From: Marinobacterium rhizophilum
GTDB lineage: Bacteria; Pseudomonadota; Gammaproteobacteria; Pseudomonadales; Balneatricaceae
Length of the DNA stretch: 64,000 nt
Direction: 5' to 3'
NCBI RefSeq assembly: GCF_024397915.1
Contig: NZ_CP073347.1
Span: forward strand, 1,860,001 to 1,924,000
Below, piece by piece: positions 6,965-15,908 of this stretch (its first letter is position 1; each line of letters opens with the position of its first letter). A program made the translations under genes and the position numbers. The notes under the pieces are model-generated. The model worked only from the letters and a program-made list of their open reading frames with translations, made no database searches and was not told the DNA's origin.

Positions 6965-9199
6965 TTAACCCGCTGACCAATAACGCTTTTTCACCCCGCG
7001 CCAGGGCCTGGTCCGACAGCCCCCGGCACCGTCGGCAACCAGTTCAAGCGCACCTGAATCGGCGGTATTGAACAGCGCCGCGCCCTGTTTTTCAAAGCGC
7101 GCAACCACCTCCCTGGCCGGGTGGCCGTACTGGTTAAGAAAACCCGCACTGAAAAGCCCGAAGCGAGGCTGCAGCTGCGCCAGAAAGGCCTCCGAGGAAG
7201 AGCTGCGACTGCCATGGTGGGACGCCACCAGCCAGGTCACCGGCGCCAGAACGCCACGACGCACCAGCGCCTGCTCAACCCCGGCCTCTATATCCCCGGT
7301 CAGCAACAGGCGACAGCCAGCATCCTCGATCAGCAAGACGCAGGACTGGTCATTTTCACTCGCGCCCTGTCCCCCGTGAAGATAGCGAAAGTCCACTCCT
7401 GCCCAGCGCCAATGCTGCCCGGCGACACAGGGCTGATAACCCTCCTCGCGCTGCAGGCGCAGACTGCCGGACTCCCGGCGCCCCACCGACAGCGCCCGCA
7501 GTACCTGCGCCCGCCCGCCGGCATGATCGTTGTCCGCATGGCTAATCACAAAGCGATCCAGCGCCCCCTCGCCCTGGCGCTGCAGATAGGGCAACAGCGT
7601 GCGCTCAAACGCCGCGCCGCCATTGCGATAACCAGGCCCGGTGTCATACAGCAGGCGGTACTCACCCGCCTGCACCCAGACCGCCAGCCCCTGCCCCACA
7701 TCGAACACCCAGGCGCGAAACCCCGGTTGCACCGGCGCAGGCCCGCCACCAAAGAGCGCCAGCGACCAGACCATGACGGCCAGCACCCGCACCCGCCACC
7801 CCAGGGGCAACACCATCGCCAGGGCGGCCAGCACAGCCGGCACCAGCAGTGCCGCGTGGGGCACCGGCAGGGGCCCGGCAAAGGGCGTATCCTGGGCCAT
7901 CACCAGCTGCTCGACAAGGCCCAACCCCTGCCACAGCCACCCCAGCACCGCCGCATACAGGTCCGCAGGCAGGGCGAGACCCCACCAGAGGCCAAGCAGC
8001 ACCGGCACCAGACCCAGCACCAGAAACGGCAACAGCGGGATGGCCACCAGGTTGACCAGCGGCGCCACCAGGGATATCTGGCCGAACCAGTTCAGTAACA
8101 GCGGCGTCATCAGGCAGAAGATAGCCAACTGCGCCCCCAGTAACCGCCGCCACAGGGGCTGGACTGCGCGCAATGACGCCAGCACCAGCAGTATCCCCAC
8201 GGCACCGAACGACAGCCAGAGCCCCGGCGCATGGACTGCCAGCGGTTGCAGCGTCAGCACCACGGCAAGCGCCAGCCACCAGCGCTGCCACAGGCTCAGC
8301 TGCACCAGGCAGAATGCCGATAGCAGCAAGGCCGCGGCCATCACCCAGGCCCGCAGGGTGGCAATGCCGGCACCGGCCAGGAGGACATAGGCACCGCTGA
8401 GCAGCAGCGCCAGTGACACGGGCACCAAACGCAGCAACGGCGCACCCAGCCTGGACGCCGGCCAGAGCCACAGCAAGCCATGCCCCAGAAGCCACCCCAG
8501 TGCCACAACAATGGCGATATGCAGACCGCTGACCACCACCAGGTGCACGGTGCCGGTGCGACGCAGCCGCTCCCAGTCCGTACTCCCAAGACGCGACCCG
8601 TCACCGATCAGAAAGGCACGGGCCAGCGCCGCGACCCCAGGACCGGGCAAACCCTCGGACAACCGCCCGCCCAAATCGGCGCGCACCCTGTCCAGCGTCC
8701 AGCGCGCCGGGCGCACGGCATGCAACTGGCGCACATAGCCCACGGCATCTATGCCCCGCATCAGCGCCCAGAACTCGTAATCGAAGCCACCGGGATTCCA
8801 CAGACCGTGGGGTGGCTTCAAGCGCGCACTGAGGGTAACCCGGTCACCGGGCTGTAACGCCGGAAGCAGGCCGTAATCACTCAGGCGCACAAGGCGTACG
8901 CGCGTACCCTCTGCGGACGTGACCCGCAGCTCGAAGCGCTGCACCTCGCCCCGCACCTCCGGCAGCCCGGTGACTTCGCCGCCAAGGCGATGTTCCGCAC
9001 TGGCTTGTCGCACATCCAGCCGGTGCCACAACTGCCAGTGGCCATAGCTGACGGCCAGCAAAAAGCCGAGCCACAGGGGCGCGGTGCGGCGACGCCAGCG
9101 ATTGCACAGCAACAGCGGACACAAAAGCAGCAACAGGTAACCCGCGGGCAGCTGCGGCAACAGGGCCGCCAGCACAATTCCCGCTATGTAGTAGATCAT
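6965..9199 (-). CDS. comEC: DNA internalisation competence protein ComEC/Rec2
   Basis: Inner-membrane channel that takes single-stranded DNA into the cytoplasm during natural transformation. The 744 residues show N-terminal membrane helices, an OB-like region around 50-170, and a central competence domain with many helices from about 215 to 480 (HLVVVSGLHIAIVVALGWLL). A C-terminal metallo-beta-lactamase-like domain has the motifs ISHADNDHAGG, LLLTGDIEAG and VASHHGSRSSSS. The metal-binding His and Asp residues are intact, so a nuclease role for this domain is possible. Full length with no frameshift. Confidence 0.96.
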   Translation of the reverse strand: MIYYIAGIVLAALLPQLPAGYLLLLLCPLLLCNRWRRRTAPLWLGFLLAVSYGHWQLWHRLDVRQASAEHRLGGEVTGLPEVRGEVQRFELRVTSAEGTRVRLVRLSDYGLLPALQPGDRVTLSARLKPPHGLWNPGGFDYEFWALMRGIDAVGYVRQLHAVRPARWTLDRVRADLGGRLSEGLPGPGVAALARAFLIGDGSRLGSTDWERLRRTGTVHLVVVSGLHIAIVVALGWLLGHGLLWLWPASRLGAPLLRLVPVSLALLLSGAYVLLAGAGIATLRAWVMAAALLLSAFCLVQLSLWQRWWLALAVVLTLQPLAVHAPGLWLSFGAVGILLVLASLRAVQPLWRRLLGAQLAIFCLMTPLLLNWFGQISLVAPLVNLVAIPLLPFLVLGLVPVLLGLWWGLALPADLYAAVLGWLWQGLGLVEQLVMAQDTPFAGPLPVPHAALLVPAVLAALAMVLPLGWRVRVLAVMVWSLALFGGGPAPVQPGFRAWVFDVGQGLAVWVQAGEYRLLYDTGPGYRNGGAAFERTLLPYLQRQGEGALDRFVISHADNDHAGGRAQVLRALSVGRRESGSLRLQREEGYQPCVAGQHWRWAGVDFRYLHGGQGASENDQSCVLLIEDAGCRLLLTGDIEAGVEQALVRRGVLAPVTWLVASHHGSRSSSSEAFLAQLQPRFGLFSAGFLNQYGHPAREVVARFEKQGAALFNTADSGALELVADGAGGCRTRPWRGVKKRYWSAG

Positions 9200-9281
9200 C
9201 CTTGATCCTGTCGGGTTGGCTTACGTTAGACCTGAATGCATAATAGAACCCCTCCGAGACTGCAATCAAAGTGCGACACCT

Positions 9282-9806
9282 ATGCCTCGCAAGCTGATCA
9301 AGAAGTATATGCCCGACGAGCACCGGTTTCGCAGCCACCGAACCCTGAGCTGGCTCGGTGACCATCTCCACGACCCCAACCTGTTTCACCTGACCCGAAA
9401 ATCCGTTTCCCGCGCAGCCATGGTGGGCATTTTCTGCGCCTTCCTGCCGATCCCCCTGCAGATGCTCGCGGCCGCCATCATTGCCGTGATTGCCCGCTCC
9501 AACTTGCCCATTTCCGTCAGCCTGGTCTGGCTTACCAATCCGCTGACCATGCCGCCGGTATTTTATTTCGCATACCTGGTCGGCTCCCAGATTCTGGGCG
9601 CCCCGGTAAAACCGGTGGTATTCGAATTTTCCCTGCACAGCCTGGGCGCCGAGATATCGGCGGTCTGGTGGCCCCTGCTGCTTGGCTCCGTGCTCTGCGG
9701 TCTGGTGTTTTCCCTGCTGGGCTATGCCGCGGTTCAGCTCTTCTGGATTCGCCATGTACACAACAGCTGGAAAAAGCGCCACCGGGAGCGCAAGAACCGC
9801 AAGTAG
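9282..9806 (+). CDS. DUF2062 domain membrane protein
   Basis: 174 residues from the ATG at 9282. The frame is open further upstream, but MPRKLIKKYMPDEHRF is the usual family start. The DUF2062 core is visible: SRAAMVGIFCAFLPIPLQM, WLTNPLTMPPVFYFAYLVG and two or three hydrophobic helices, with a very basic C terminus (KKRHRERKNRK). The function is unknown. In relatives it lies next to comEC and the lol genes, as here, divergent from comEC and convergent with lolD. Confidence 0.9.
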   Translation: MPRKLIKKYMPDEHRFRSHRTLSWLGDHLHDPNLFHLTRKSVSRAAMVGIFCAFLPIPLQMLAAAIIAVIARSNLPISVSLVWLTNPLTMPPVFYFAYLVGSQILGAPVKPVVFEFSLHSLGAEISAVWWPLLLGSVLCGLVFSLLGYAAVQLFWIRHVHNSWKKRHRERKNRK

Positions 9807-9845
9807 CCCTCAGCCTGCCGGCGACCGAAAGGCAGAACCGCACAG

Positions 9846-9885
9846 GCATAAAAAACGACAGCACGGGCTGTCGTTTTTTTATGCC
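9846..9885. terminator. Bidirectional rho-independent terminator
   Basis: A long hairpin: arms GGCAT-A6-CGACAGC and GCTGTCG-T7-ATGCC around an ACGG loop, with one unpaired T. The A run and T run flanking the CGACAGC/GCTGTCG stem give a U-tract on both strands. It therefore serves the DUF2062 gene on the plus strand and lolD on the minus strand. Confidence 0.9.
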
Positions 9886-9915
9886 GGGCAAGGCGCCCGC
9901 AGGAAGATCAGGCGA

Positions 9916-10596
9916 TCAGGCGGGAAACAGGCTGCCATCGCGCAATTCAAGCTTGCGATCCATGCGCGAGGCCAGCTCCAGATCGTGGGTTACCACGATA
10001 AAGGACACACCGGTGCGCCGGTTGAGATCATCCATCAGGGCCTGGACGTCAGCCGCCGTGTTGCGATCCAGGTTGCCGGTCGGCTCGTCCATCAACACGC
10101 AGGCGGGCTCCGTGACCAGCGCTCTGGCGATGGCAACGCGCTGACGCTCACCGCCACTGAGCTGTGCCGGCCGATGACCCAGCCGCTTGCCCAGCCCCAC
10201 CGCCTGCAGCACCCTCTCGGCCGCGGCTCTCGCCTGCGGCACTGCCGTGCCCCGAATCAGCAACGGCATGGCGGTGTTTTCCAGCGCGCTGAATTCAGGC
10301 AGCAAGTGGTGAAACTGATACACGAAGCCCAGCACCCGGTTGCGGATATCACAGCGCTGGCGCTCGGCCACCGCGTAGAGGTCCTCGCCACCCACCTCAA
10401 CCGTGCCATCGCTCGGATGGTCCAGCCCGCCGAGGATATTCATCAGCGTGCTTTTGCCCGAGCCGGAGCTGCCGATGATCGCCACCCGTTCGCCACGCTC
10501 GATCTGCAGCTGCACGTTTTCAAGCACCTGCAACGAAGTGCCGCCTTCGCTGTACGCCTTGGCGATCCCCTGTGCATTCATTACCCAGTTACTCAT
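9916..10596 (-). CDS. lolD: Lipoprotein-releasing ABC transporter ATPase LolD
   Basis: ATPase of the LolCDE complex, which extracts outer-membrane lipoproteins from the inner membrane and passes them to LolA. 226 residues with Walker A GSSGSGKST, Q-loop region VYQFHHLLPEFSALEN, signature LSGGERQRVAIARAL, Walker B CVLMDEPTGNLD and H-loop VVTHD. The ATG overlaps the 3' end of the permease gene by 8 bases. Only one permease gene is present next to it, as noted there. Confidence 0.96.
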   Translation of the reverse strand: MSNWVMNAQGIAKAYSEGGTSLQVLENVQLQIERGERVAIIGSSGSGKSTLMNILGGLDHPSDGTVEVGGEDLYAVAERQRCDIRNRVLGFVYQFHHLLPEFSALENTAMPLLIRGTAVPQARAAAERVLQAVGLGKRLGHRPAQLSGGERQRVAIARALVTEPACVLMDEPTGNLDRNTAADVQALMDDLNRRTGVSFIVVTHDLELASRMDRKLELRDGSLFPA

Positions 10597-11833
10597 AGCG
10601 CAAAGCCTCCGCAGGTTCGGTTCGGGACGCCCGCCAGGCCGGATACAGGGTCGCCAGAAAGCCGATGGTCAGGGCTGCGGAACAGATCAGTGTCACATCG
10701 TCCCACTGCAGCTGCGAGGGCAGGTAGCTGATGAAGTAGACATCGGCGGACAGAAACTGAATGCCCAGCACCCGCTCCATCCAGGCCACCAGGTCCGTGA
10801 CCGTCAGCGCGAGCAATACACCCAGGCCCGTACCCAACAAGGTACCGATGGTGCCAATCAGGCAGCCCTGCACCATGAAAATACGCATGATGCGCCCGGA
10901 GGTTGCCCCCAGGGTGCGCAGAATGGCGATATCCGCCTTTTTGTCCGTCACCACCATCACCAGGGTTGAAACAATATTGAATGCCGCCACGAAGACGATC
11001 AAAAACAGCAGCAGGCCGATCATGCGTTTTTCCATCTGAATCGCCTGGAACAGGTTGCCGTGGGAACGGGTCCAGTCGCTGACCAGGTAGGGACCACTCA
11101 GGCCCGACGCAATCTGGCGCACCGCCGCCGGCGCATCGAACAGATCGTCAAAACGCAGCCGTATACCGTCCACACCATTGCCCTGGCGCGTGATGACTGC
11201 GGCATCCTCCAGACTGATGTACGCCAGGTTCGCGTCGAGCTCGGCCCCGACCTCAAACACGCCCACCACGGTGAATCGCTTCATGCGCGGCACAACACCT
11301 GCCACGCTGACCGAGGCTTCGGGCAGGACCAGGGTTACTTTATCGCCGGGCCCCACCCCAAGAGAGCGCGCCAGAATGGCACCCAGCACGATACCAAAGC
11401 GCTCATTGCCCAGCGCCGCCAGGCTCCCCGCGCGCATGTGCTCGCCGATGATGGACACCTGGTTCTCTCGTACCGGGTCAATGCCCGTGACCTGGACACC
11501 GTGCACGCTGCCACCCTGGGTAAGCATGCCCTGCGCCTGGATATAGGGTGCAGTGCCCAGCACACCGGGCTGCCGGGCGATGTCATCGGCCACCCGCTCC
11601 CAGGACTGCAATGGCTCGCCGTAGCCGGCGATGGTGGCATGGGGCACCATCCCGAGGATGCGCTGCTTGAGCTCCCGGTCAAAGCCGTTCATCACGGACA
11701 GCACGAGGATCAGCGCCGCAACACCGAGCATCAGCCCGAGCATCGAAACCAGGGAAATAAAGGAAATAAAATGATTGCTACGCTTGGCACCGGTATAACG
11801 CAGGCCAACGTAAAGAGAAAAGGGTCTGAACAT
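10589..11833 (-). CDS. lolC: Lipoprotein-releasing ABC transporter permease LolC/E
   Basis: 414 residues starting MFRPFSLYVGLRYTGAKRSN, the usual LolC/LolE start. The frame is open far upstream, but that extension crosses the pilZ promoter. There is one N-terminal helix (ISLVSMLGLMLGVAALILVL), a large periplasmic domain, and three C-terminal helices of the FtsX/MacB fold ending in AWRASRTEPAEALRYE. With only one permease gene next to lolD, the transporter may use a homodimer (LolF-type) or have a second permease elsewhere. I use lolC by convention only. Confidence 0.9.
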   Translation of the reverse strand: MFRPFSLYVGLRYTGAKRSNHFISFISLVSMLGLMLGVAALILVLSVMNGFDRELKQRILGMVPHATIAGYGEPLQSWERVADDIARQPGVLGTAPYIQAQGMLTQGGSVHGVQVTGIDPVRENQVSIIGEHMRAGSLAALGNERFGIVLGAILARSLGVGPGDKVTLVLPEASVSVAGVVPRMKRFTVVGVFEVGAELDANLAYISLEDAAVITRQGNGVDGIRLRFDDLFDAPAAVRQIASGLSGPYLVSDWTRSHGNLFQAIQMEKRMIGLLLFLIVFVAAFNIVSTLVMVVTDKKADIAILRTLGATSGRIMRIFMVQGCLIGTIGTLLGTGLGVLLALTVTDLVAWMERVLGIQFLSADVYFISYLPSQLQWDDVTLICSAALTIGFLATLYPAWRASRTEPAEALRYE

Positions 11834-11932
11834 GCGCGGGATTAAACCACAGTGAGGGGGGATTAACTCTAACAAAATCAGCGCAATGTTGTTATTCTCA
11901 CGAGCAGAAAAAGAACATCGGGAGAGTATCCA

Positions 11933-12505
11933 ATGGTCCAGGATCGGCGCCAGTTCTACCGCATCGAGCACCAGGTCGCAATCGAGTACAAACGGGTGTC
12001 CGAAGCCGAAGTCATGGCCAATGCTCGCCCCTACCAGTTCAACGTTCCTGCGCATTTCCTGCTGCTCAGCGAGCTTCAGGCGATGGATAGCGACACCGGC
12101 CACCTGCTGCGTAAAATCGGCGAAAAACAGCCCGAAGTCTCCGCCTACCTGAAGCTTCTGGACGACAAGGTGAACCGTATCGCCCGCAGCCTGGTGGCTG
12201 AAGAGCTTAAAGACACCGGTTCCCTGCGTATGCACAACATCAACCTGAGCGAAGGCGGCCTCTCCTTCGACTGCGAGGATGATCTGCCGCTCGGCCAGCA
12301 CCTGGCTCTGAAGCTGATCTTTCCCCACAGCCTGCTGGGCCTGCTGCTATACGCCACCGTGCAACGCAACGAAGCCCTTGAGGGCGAGCACCTGATCGGT
12401 CTCGAGTTTATCAAGATGCCGGAAAGCTGCCGCACCCTGCTGGCCCGCTTCGTTCTGGAAGCCCAGGCACAGGAACGCCAGCGTCAGCTCAATGCCGATG
12501 CCTGA
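11933..12505 (+). CDS. PilZ domain protein
   Basis: 190 residues. The cyclic-di-GMP motif is visible in two parts: the N-terminal DRRQFYRIEHQVAIEY (RxxxR-like) and NLSEGGLSFDC (the (D/N)xSxxG part). Between them is a helical insert of about 80 residues. A C-terminal barrel strand pattern includes LIGLEFIKM. It probably binds cyclic di-GMP, and its output is unknown. A GGGAGAG ribosome site lies 8 bases before the ATG. It overlaps the Tus-like gene by 14 bases, so the two are co-transcribed. The GGDEF/EAL gene lies about 1.3 kb downstream on the same strand. Confidence 0.9.
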   Translation: MVQDRRQFYRIEHQVAIEYKRVSEAEVMANARPYQFNVPAHFLLLSELQAMDSDTGHLLRKIGEKQPEVSAYLKLLDDKVNRIARSLVAEELKDTGSLRMHNINLSEGGLSFDCEDDLPLGQHLALKLIFPHSLLGLLLYATVQRNEALEGEHLIGLEFIKMPESCRTLLARFVLEAQAQERQRQLNADA

Positions 12506-13379
12506 TAGGCCCGCCCCCTGCAGCCAGCCGCTCGCCAGCGAGCTGCTGGAATCATTCGACAAACTGAATCTGAGCCTCATCGCATTCTGTACGCAGCTGC
12601 GCCAGAGCGATCGCGCGCTCTGGATACCCCGCCATGATAGTGAAAGCAACAGCAGCGAGCGGGACTTTGCCAGCAGCCTGATCGCCGACATCTGGTACAA
12701 GGACGGCCAGGACGGGCGCCGCACCCGCAGCCGGCACGGCCTGATCGGCGCCGACGACAGCCTGCTCGCCAGCGCCCAGACCCTGAACGCGCACAAAGCC
12801 GCCTTTCAGCAAGCCGCCAGCAGCCTGAACGCACATCATTTGCGCGAGCTACCCATACAGCTGGCTCACCGCAGCAGCCTGCTGGGCGAAATGCTCAGCC
12901 GGCAGGGCCTGGGCCGCATTCATCTCAAGCAGTGCTATCGCCAGATACCCATACTGGAGCGCACGCCGACTCGCATCGGGTTCAACTGGTATTGCAGCGG
13001 GCGCAGCATTCGGCGCCTGACAGCCGCCGATGCCATGGCAATGCTGCTCAAGCTCGACCAAAGCCAGCCCCATATACAGATTCAGCTGGCACGACTCTCT
13101 CCCCTAAGTGCCGATACGCCGCTGGCGCAGCTACAGACCCAGGTACCGGTGATGCGCGCCAACATCGCCTGGAAACAGGACGCCAGCTGGCTGCGCCAGG
13201 CACGCAACTGTCCGCTGCCGCTGCTATTTCCGCTGGCCGCCGGCGCAGCCTTGCCACAACACAACAGGCCGGAGCTCGAACCGCCCAGCGCTCGCCAGCG
13301 CGCCGAACGCTCGGATGCCCGCATCGACCCCGAACCCTTTATTCCCAGCTTGCGCATTCATTGCTACCAGCACCCATAA
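12492..13379 (+). CDS. Tus-family DNA replication terminus site-binding protein
   Basis: 295 residues. From memory of the E. coli Tus sequence, the alignable blocks are SRHGLIGADDSLLASAQTLN followed by AHKAAFQQ (Tus: RLPGVL...HINKLKTTFEH), CYRQIPILERTPTRIGFNW with GRSIRRLTAADAMAMLLKL (Tus: [21 protein letters not shown]...VLAQLEK), and the C-terminal end PFIPSLRIHCY (Tus: RLIIPRLHLY). Tus binds Ter sites and stops replication forks from one side. Overall similarity is low, so residue-level function is not proven. It overlaps pilZ by 14 bases, which is an unusual partner. No confident Ter site was found nearby. Confidence 0.78.
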   Translation: MPMPDRPAPCSQPLASELLESFDKLNLSLIAFCTQLRQSDRALWIPRHDSESNSSERDFASSLIADIWYKDGQDGRRTRSRHGLIGADDSLLASAQTLNAHKAAFQQAASSLNAHHLRELPIQLAHRSSLLGEMLSRQGLGRIHLKQCYRQIPILERTPTRIGFNWYCSGRSIRRLTAADAMAMLLKLDQSQPHIQIQLARLSPLSADTPLAQLQTQVPVMRANIAWKQDASWLRQARNCPLPLLFPLAAGAALPQHNRPELEPPSARQRAERSDARIDPEPFIPSLRIHCYQHP

Positions 13380-13396
13380 CACCGACCAGGCCCGCC

Positions 13397-13687
13397 ATGA
13401 CACCCGCCAACAAAAAACTGCTACATCACATCGCCACCGCCCTGGGGCTCGTTTTTCTCGGCCTGTGGTACCTGCTGTTCAAACAGCTGGGGGCCCTTGA
13501 CTGGGTCATCAGCCTGGTACCCAGCTCCCATGCCGGCGCCGGCCTGATGCTCGGCATTGCCATCGTCATGATCCCGGGATTCTTTATCTGGAAGCTCTAC
13601 AACCGCTGGGTTGAACGCCGCCTGGACATTCGTGGCCGCTACTATGAAGACAGCTACTACCGGCCAGACCCGGACAAGGACGACTAG
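13397..13687 (+). CDS. Small two-helix membrane protein of unknown function
   Basis: 96 residues from the ATG at 13397, 17 bases after the Tus-like gene. Two hydrophobic segments are visible: residues about 10-28 (IATALGLVFLGLWYLLFKQL) and 45-66 (GAGLMLGIAIVMIPGFFIWKLY). The C-terminal tail is strongly charged (RRLDIRGRYYEDSYYRPDPDKDD). I do not recognise the family. The short spacing suggests a pilZ-tus-like-membrane protein operon, but no functional link can be read from the sequence. Confidence 0.7.
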   Translation: MTPANKKLLHHIATALGLVFLGLWYLLFKQLGALDWVISLVPSSHAGAGLMLGIAIVMIPGFFIWKLYNRWVERRLDIRGRYYEDSYYRPDPDKDD

Positions 13688-13781
13688 ACGCAGCTGCCAA
13701 AAACCATCAGCTACACTGTAGAGCGTCACGCCGGCCAACAATGGAACTCACGCCAGCCCCACTGCTATACAACAGGATGTT

Positions 13782-15539
13782 ATGAATACCAGGCAGCCCT
13801 CGTACGACAGAATACAGTCCCCCAGCTCCAAGCACGCCTGCGTTGCCAGCGAGCGCCACGCAGGCCCCGCGCCTCCCCGACTTCTGAGCTGGGTGCAGCG
13901 ATACCAGGCACAGATCCACCTCGGCGCCATCCCCCTCCTGCTGCTGCTCACCGCCGCCGTCTATGGCCTTGTCTACGCCACCGGCGGCGTCAAATATGTC
14001 TACGCACACTCCATGTACCTGGTAATACTGCTGGCCGGCTTTATTTACGGCATGCCCGGCGGCGCCCTCACCGGGGCACTGGCAGCGCTGGCCCTCGGCC
14101 CCTTCATGCCCATCGATGTCAGCACCGGCGAGGCACAGCAAACCCTCAACTGGCTGTACCGCGGCGGCTTTTTTATCATGGCCGGCGCTTTCTGCGGCAC
14201 CGCCAGAGACTGCGTGCAGCGCTACCTGAGCCACATCCAGTGGCTCAGGTACCACGACAGCAGCAGCACACTGGCGAACCGCCAGGCCTTGCTGACCCAC
14301 CTGAATGCCGCCCCGGATCCGAGCCAGCACTCAGAGCAGGGCTATCTGGCCATGATATCGGTGGAGAACATGCTGGAAATGGAAACCGCATACGGACCCG
14401 AAGTCAGCGACGAAATCATTCTGCAACTGTCCAGGCGCCTGCAGAACATGGAGGCCGGCGATATCAGGACCTACAGAGTCAATGCCCATCAGCTAGCAGT
14501 CACCCTGACATCAGCATCGAACTGCGGCATTGAAAAGCGCCTGACCCAGCTGAGCGACGCTTTTAGCCGCCCCTTCCGCTTTGATACCCTGTCCATTCAC
14601 GCTGATATCACCGCAGGATATACGACCCTTCCCGGCCCGAATGAAGACCCCGAAACCTGTCTGCGACAGGCTGAAACTGCACTGCGCCGAGCCGCTGAAC
14701 GCTCGCAGCGCTGGGTGCGCTTTACGCCCGAGCTGGACGCCGCCAGCAACCAGGACACCCTCGAACTGCTGGCCGAACTGAAAACAGCCCTGGGCAGCAA
14801 CCAGCTGACCCTGCACTACCAGCCAAAAATTTGCCTGCTGAGCGACGCCGTGCTCGGCGTTGAGGCGCTGATGCGCTGGCAGCATCCCGAACGCGGTTCC
14901 ATCCCTCCCGGACGCTTCATCCCCCGCGCCGAGCACAGCACCCTGATCGACCAGCTCACCGCCTGGGCCATAGATACAGCCCTCGCGCAACTCGTGACCT
15001 GGCAAGCACAGGGCCTGACCCTGAGCGTGGCCGTGAATGTATCCACCCGCAACCTGCTGGACCCCAACTTTGTCGATAGCGTACTTAGCCTGCTGGACAA
15101 GCACCAGGTCGACGGCGCCCTGCTGGAACTGGAAATCACCGAAGGCGCCTTCATGCTCGATTTTGAACGCACCACGGCCGAACTGACACGCCTGGCCAAC
15201 GCCAACATCACCCTCTCAATCGATGACTTCGGCACCGGCTATTCATCGCTGCAATACCTGGATGCGCTGCCGGTTTCCATGCTCAAGATCGACCAGTCCT
15301 TTATCAAATCACTGGCGCGCAACTCATCCTCCGCCCCGATCGTCAGGGCAGCGATCAACATGGCCCACGACCTGGGCATACAGGTCGTCGCCGAGGGCGT
15401 GGAAACCCGAACAGCCTTCGAACTGCTGCGCGAGCTAGGCTGCGATGTCGCCCAGGGCTACTTCATGGCCCGCCCCATGCCTGCCGCCCAGTTCAATGAC
15501 TGGCACACGGATACCCAAGGCTACTTCCGCCCGGGCTGA
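13782..15539 (+). CDS. Membrane-anchored EAL phosphodiesterase with degenerate GGDEF domain
   Basis: 585 residues. About five N-terminal hydrophobic helices (residues ~45-150) are followed by a GGDEF-like domain (~165-320) and an EAL domain (~330-575). The GGDEF signature position reads NAHQL (residues 234-238), so cyclase activity is unlikely. The EAL domain keeps its catalytic motifs: EALMRW (E361), NVSTRNL, ELEITEG, DDFGTGYSS, LKIDQSFI, VAEGVET and QGYFMARPM. It should hydrolyse cyclic di-GMP to pGpG, with the GGDEF-like part possibly a GTP sensor. A nearby PilZ protein (11933) is a possible effector. Confidence 0.9.
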   Translation: MNTRQPSYDRIQSPSSKHACVASERHAGPAPPRLLSWVQRYQAQIHLGAIPLLLLLTAAVYGLVYATGGVKYVYAHSMYLVILLAGFIYGMPGGALTGALAALALGPFMPIDVSTGEAQQTLNWLYRGGFFIMAGAFCGTARDCVQRYLSHIQWLRYHDSSSTLANRQALLTHLNAAPDPSQHSEQGYLAMISVENMLEMETAYGPEVSDEIILQLSRRLQNMEAGDIRTYRVNAHQLAVTLTSASNCGIEKRLTQLSDAFSRPFRFDTLSIHADITAGYTTLPGPNEDPETCLRQAETALRRAAERSQRWVRFTPELDAASNQDTLELLAELKTALGSNQLTLHYQPKICLLSDAVLGVEALMRWQHPERGSIPPGRFIPRAEHSTLIDQLTAWAIDTALAQLVTWQAQGLTLSVAVNVSTRNLLDPNFVDSVLSLLDKHQVDGALLELEITEGAFMLDFERTTAELTRLANANITLSIDDFGTGYSSLQYLDALPVSMLKIDQSFIKSLARNSSSAPIVRAAINMAHDLGIQVVAEGVETRTAFELLRELGCDVAQGYFMARPMPAAQFNDWHTDTQGYFRPG

Positions 15540-15634
15540 ACAGCGCCCAGGGGCAGCCGCAGCGGGCGCCAGGGTGGTACAATCCTCGCTCATTGCGCTC
15601 TGCCCCGTATTGCCACAAGGATCCCGCTACTGCC

Positions 15635-15868
15635 ATGAACCATCCGCAACCTAACAACCCGCTGCACGGCATTACCCTCGAACAGGTTGTCACCCGACTG
15701 GTTGAACACTACGGCTGGGACGAACTGGGTGATCGCATCGACATTCGCTGCTTTACCCAGGACCCCTCTATCAAATCGAGCCTCAAGTTCCTGCGGCGCA
15801 CCCCCTGGGCACGCAAAAAGGTCGAAGACCTGTATATTGCCGTACTCACGGACAGCCCGCGCAACTAG
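15635..15868 (+). CDS. VF530-type (DUF2132) small DNA-binding protein
   Basis: 77 residues from the ATG at 15635. The body LHGITLEQVVTRLVEHYGW, IDIRCFTQDPSIKSSLKFLR and TPWARKKVEDLYI is the DUF2132/VF530 signature almost in full. The family is small, helical and reported as DNA-binding from structural work. No cellular role is established. It stands alone between the EAL gene and the exonuclease gene. Confidence 0.92.
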   Translation: MNHPQPNNPLHGITLEQVVTRLVEHYGWDELGDRIDIRCFTQDPSIKSSLKFLRRTPWARKKVEDLYIAVLTDSPRN

Positions 15869-15908
15869 CCTGGCTGGATAGCCCTCCTCCGAACGACAGG
15901 TAACCCCG

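Noticed and set aside
10589..12328. 579-residue minus-strand frame extending upstream of the lipoprotein-release permease
   Set aside because: The part before the ATG at 11833 crosses the divergent promoter and runs antisense to pilZ. The family start MFRPFSLYVG fixes the true start.
13766..13782. TATACAACA before the EAL gene as an inverse Ter-like site
   Set aside because: Shares only the ACAACA part with the Ter core and sits in the ribosome-binding area. A chance match is more likely.
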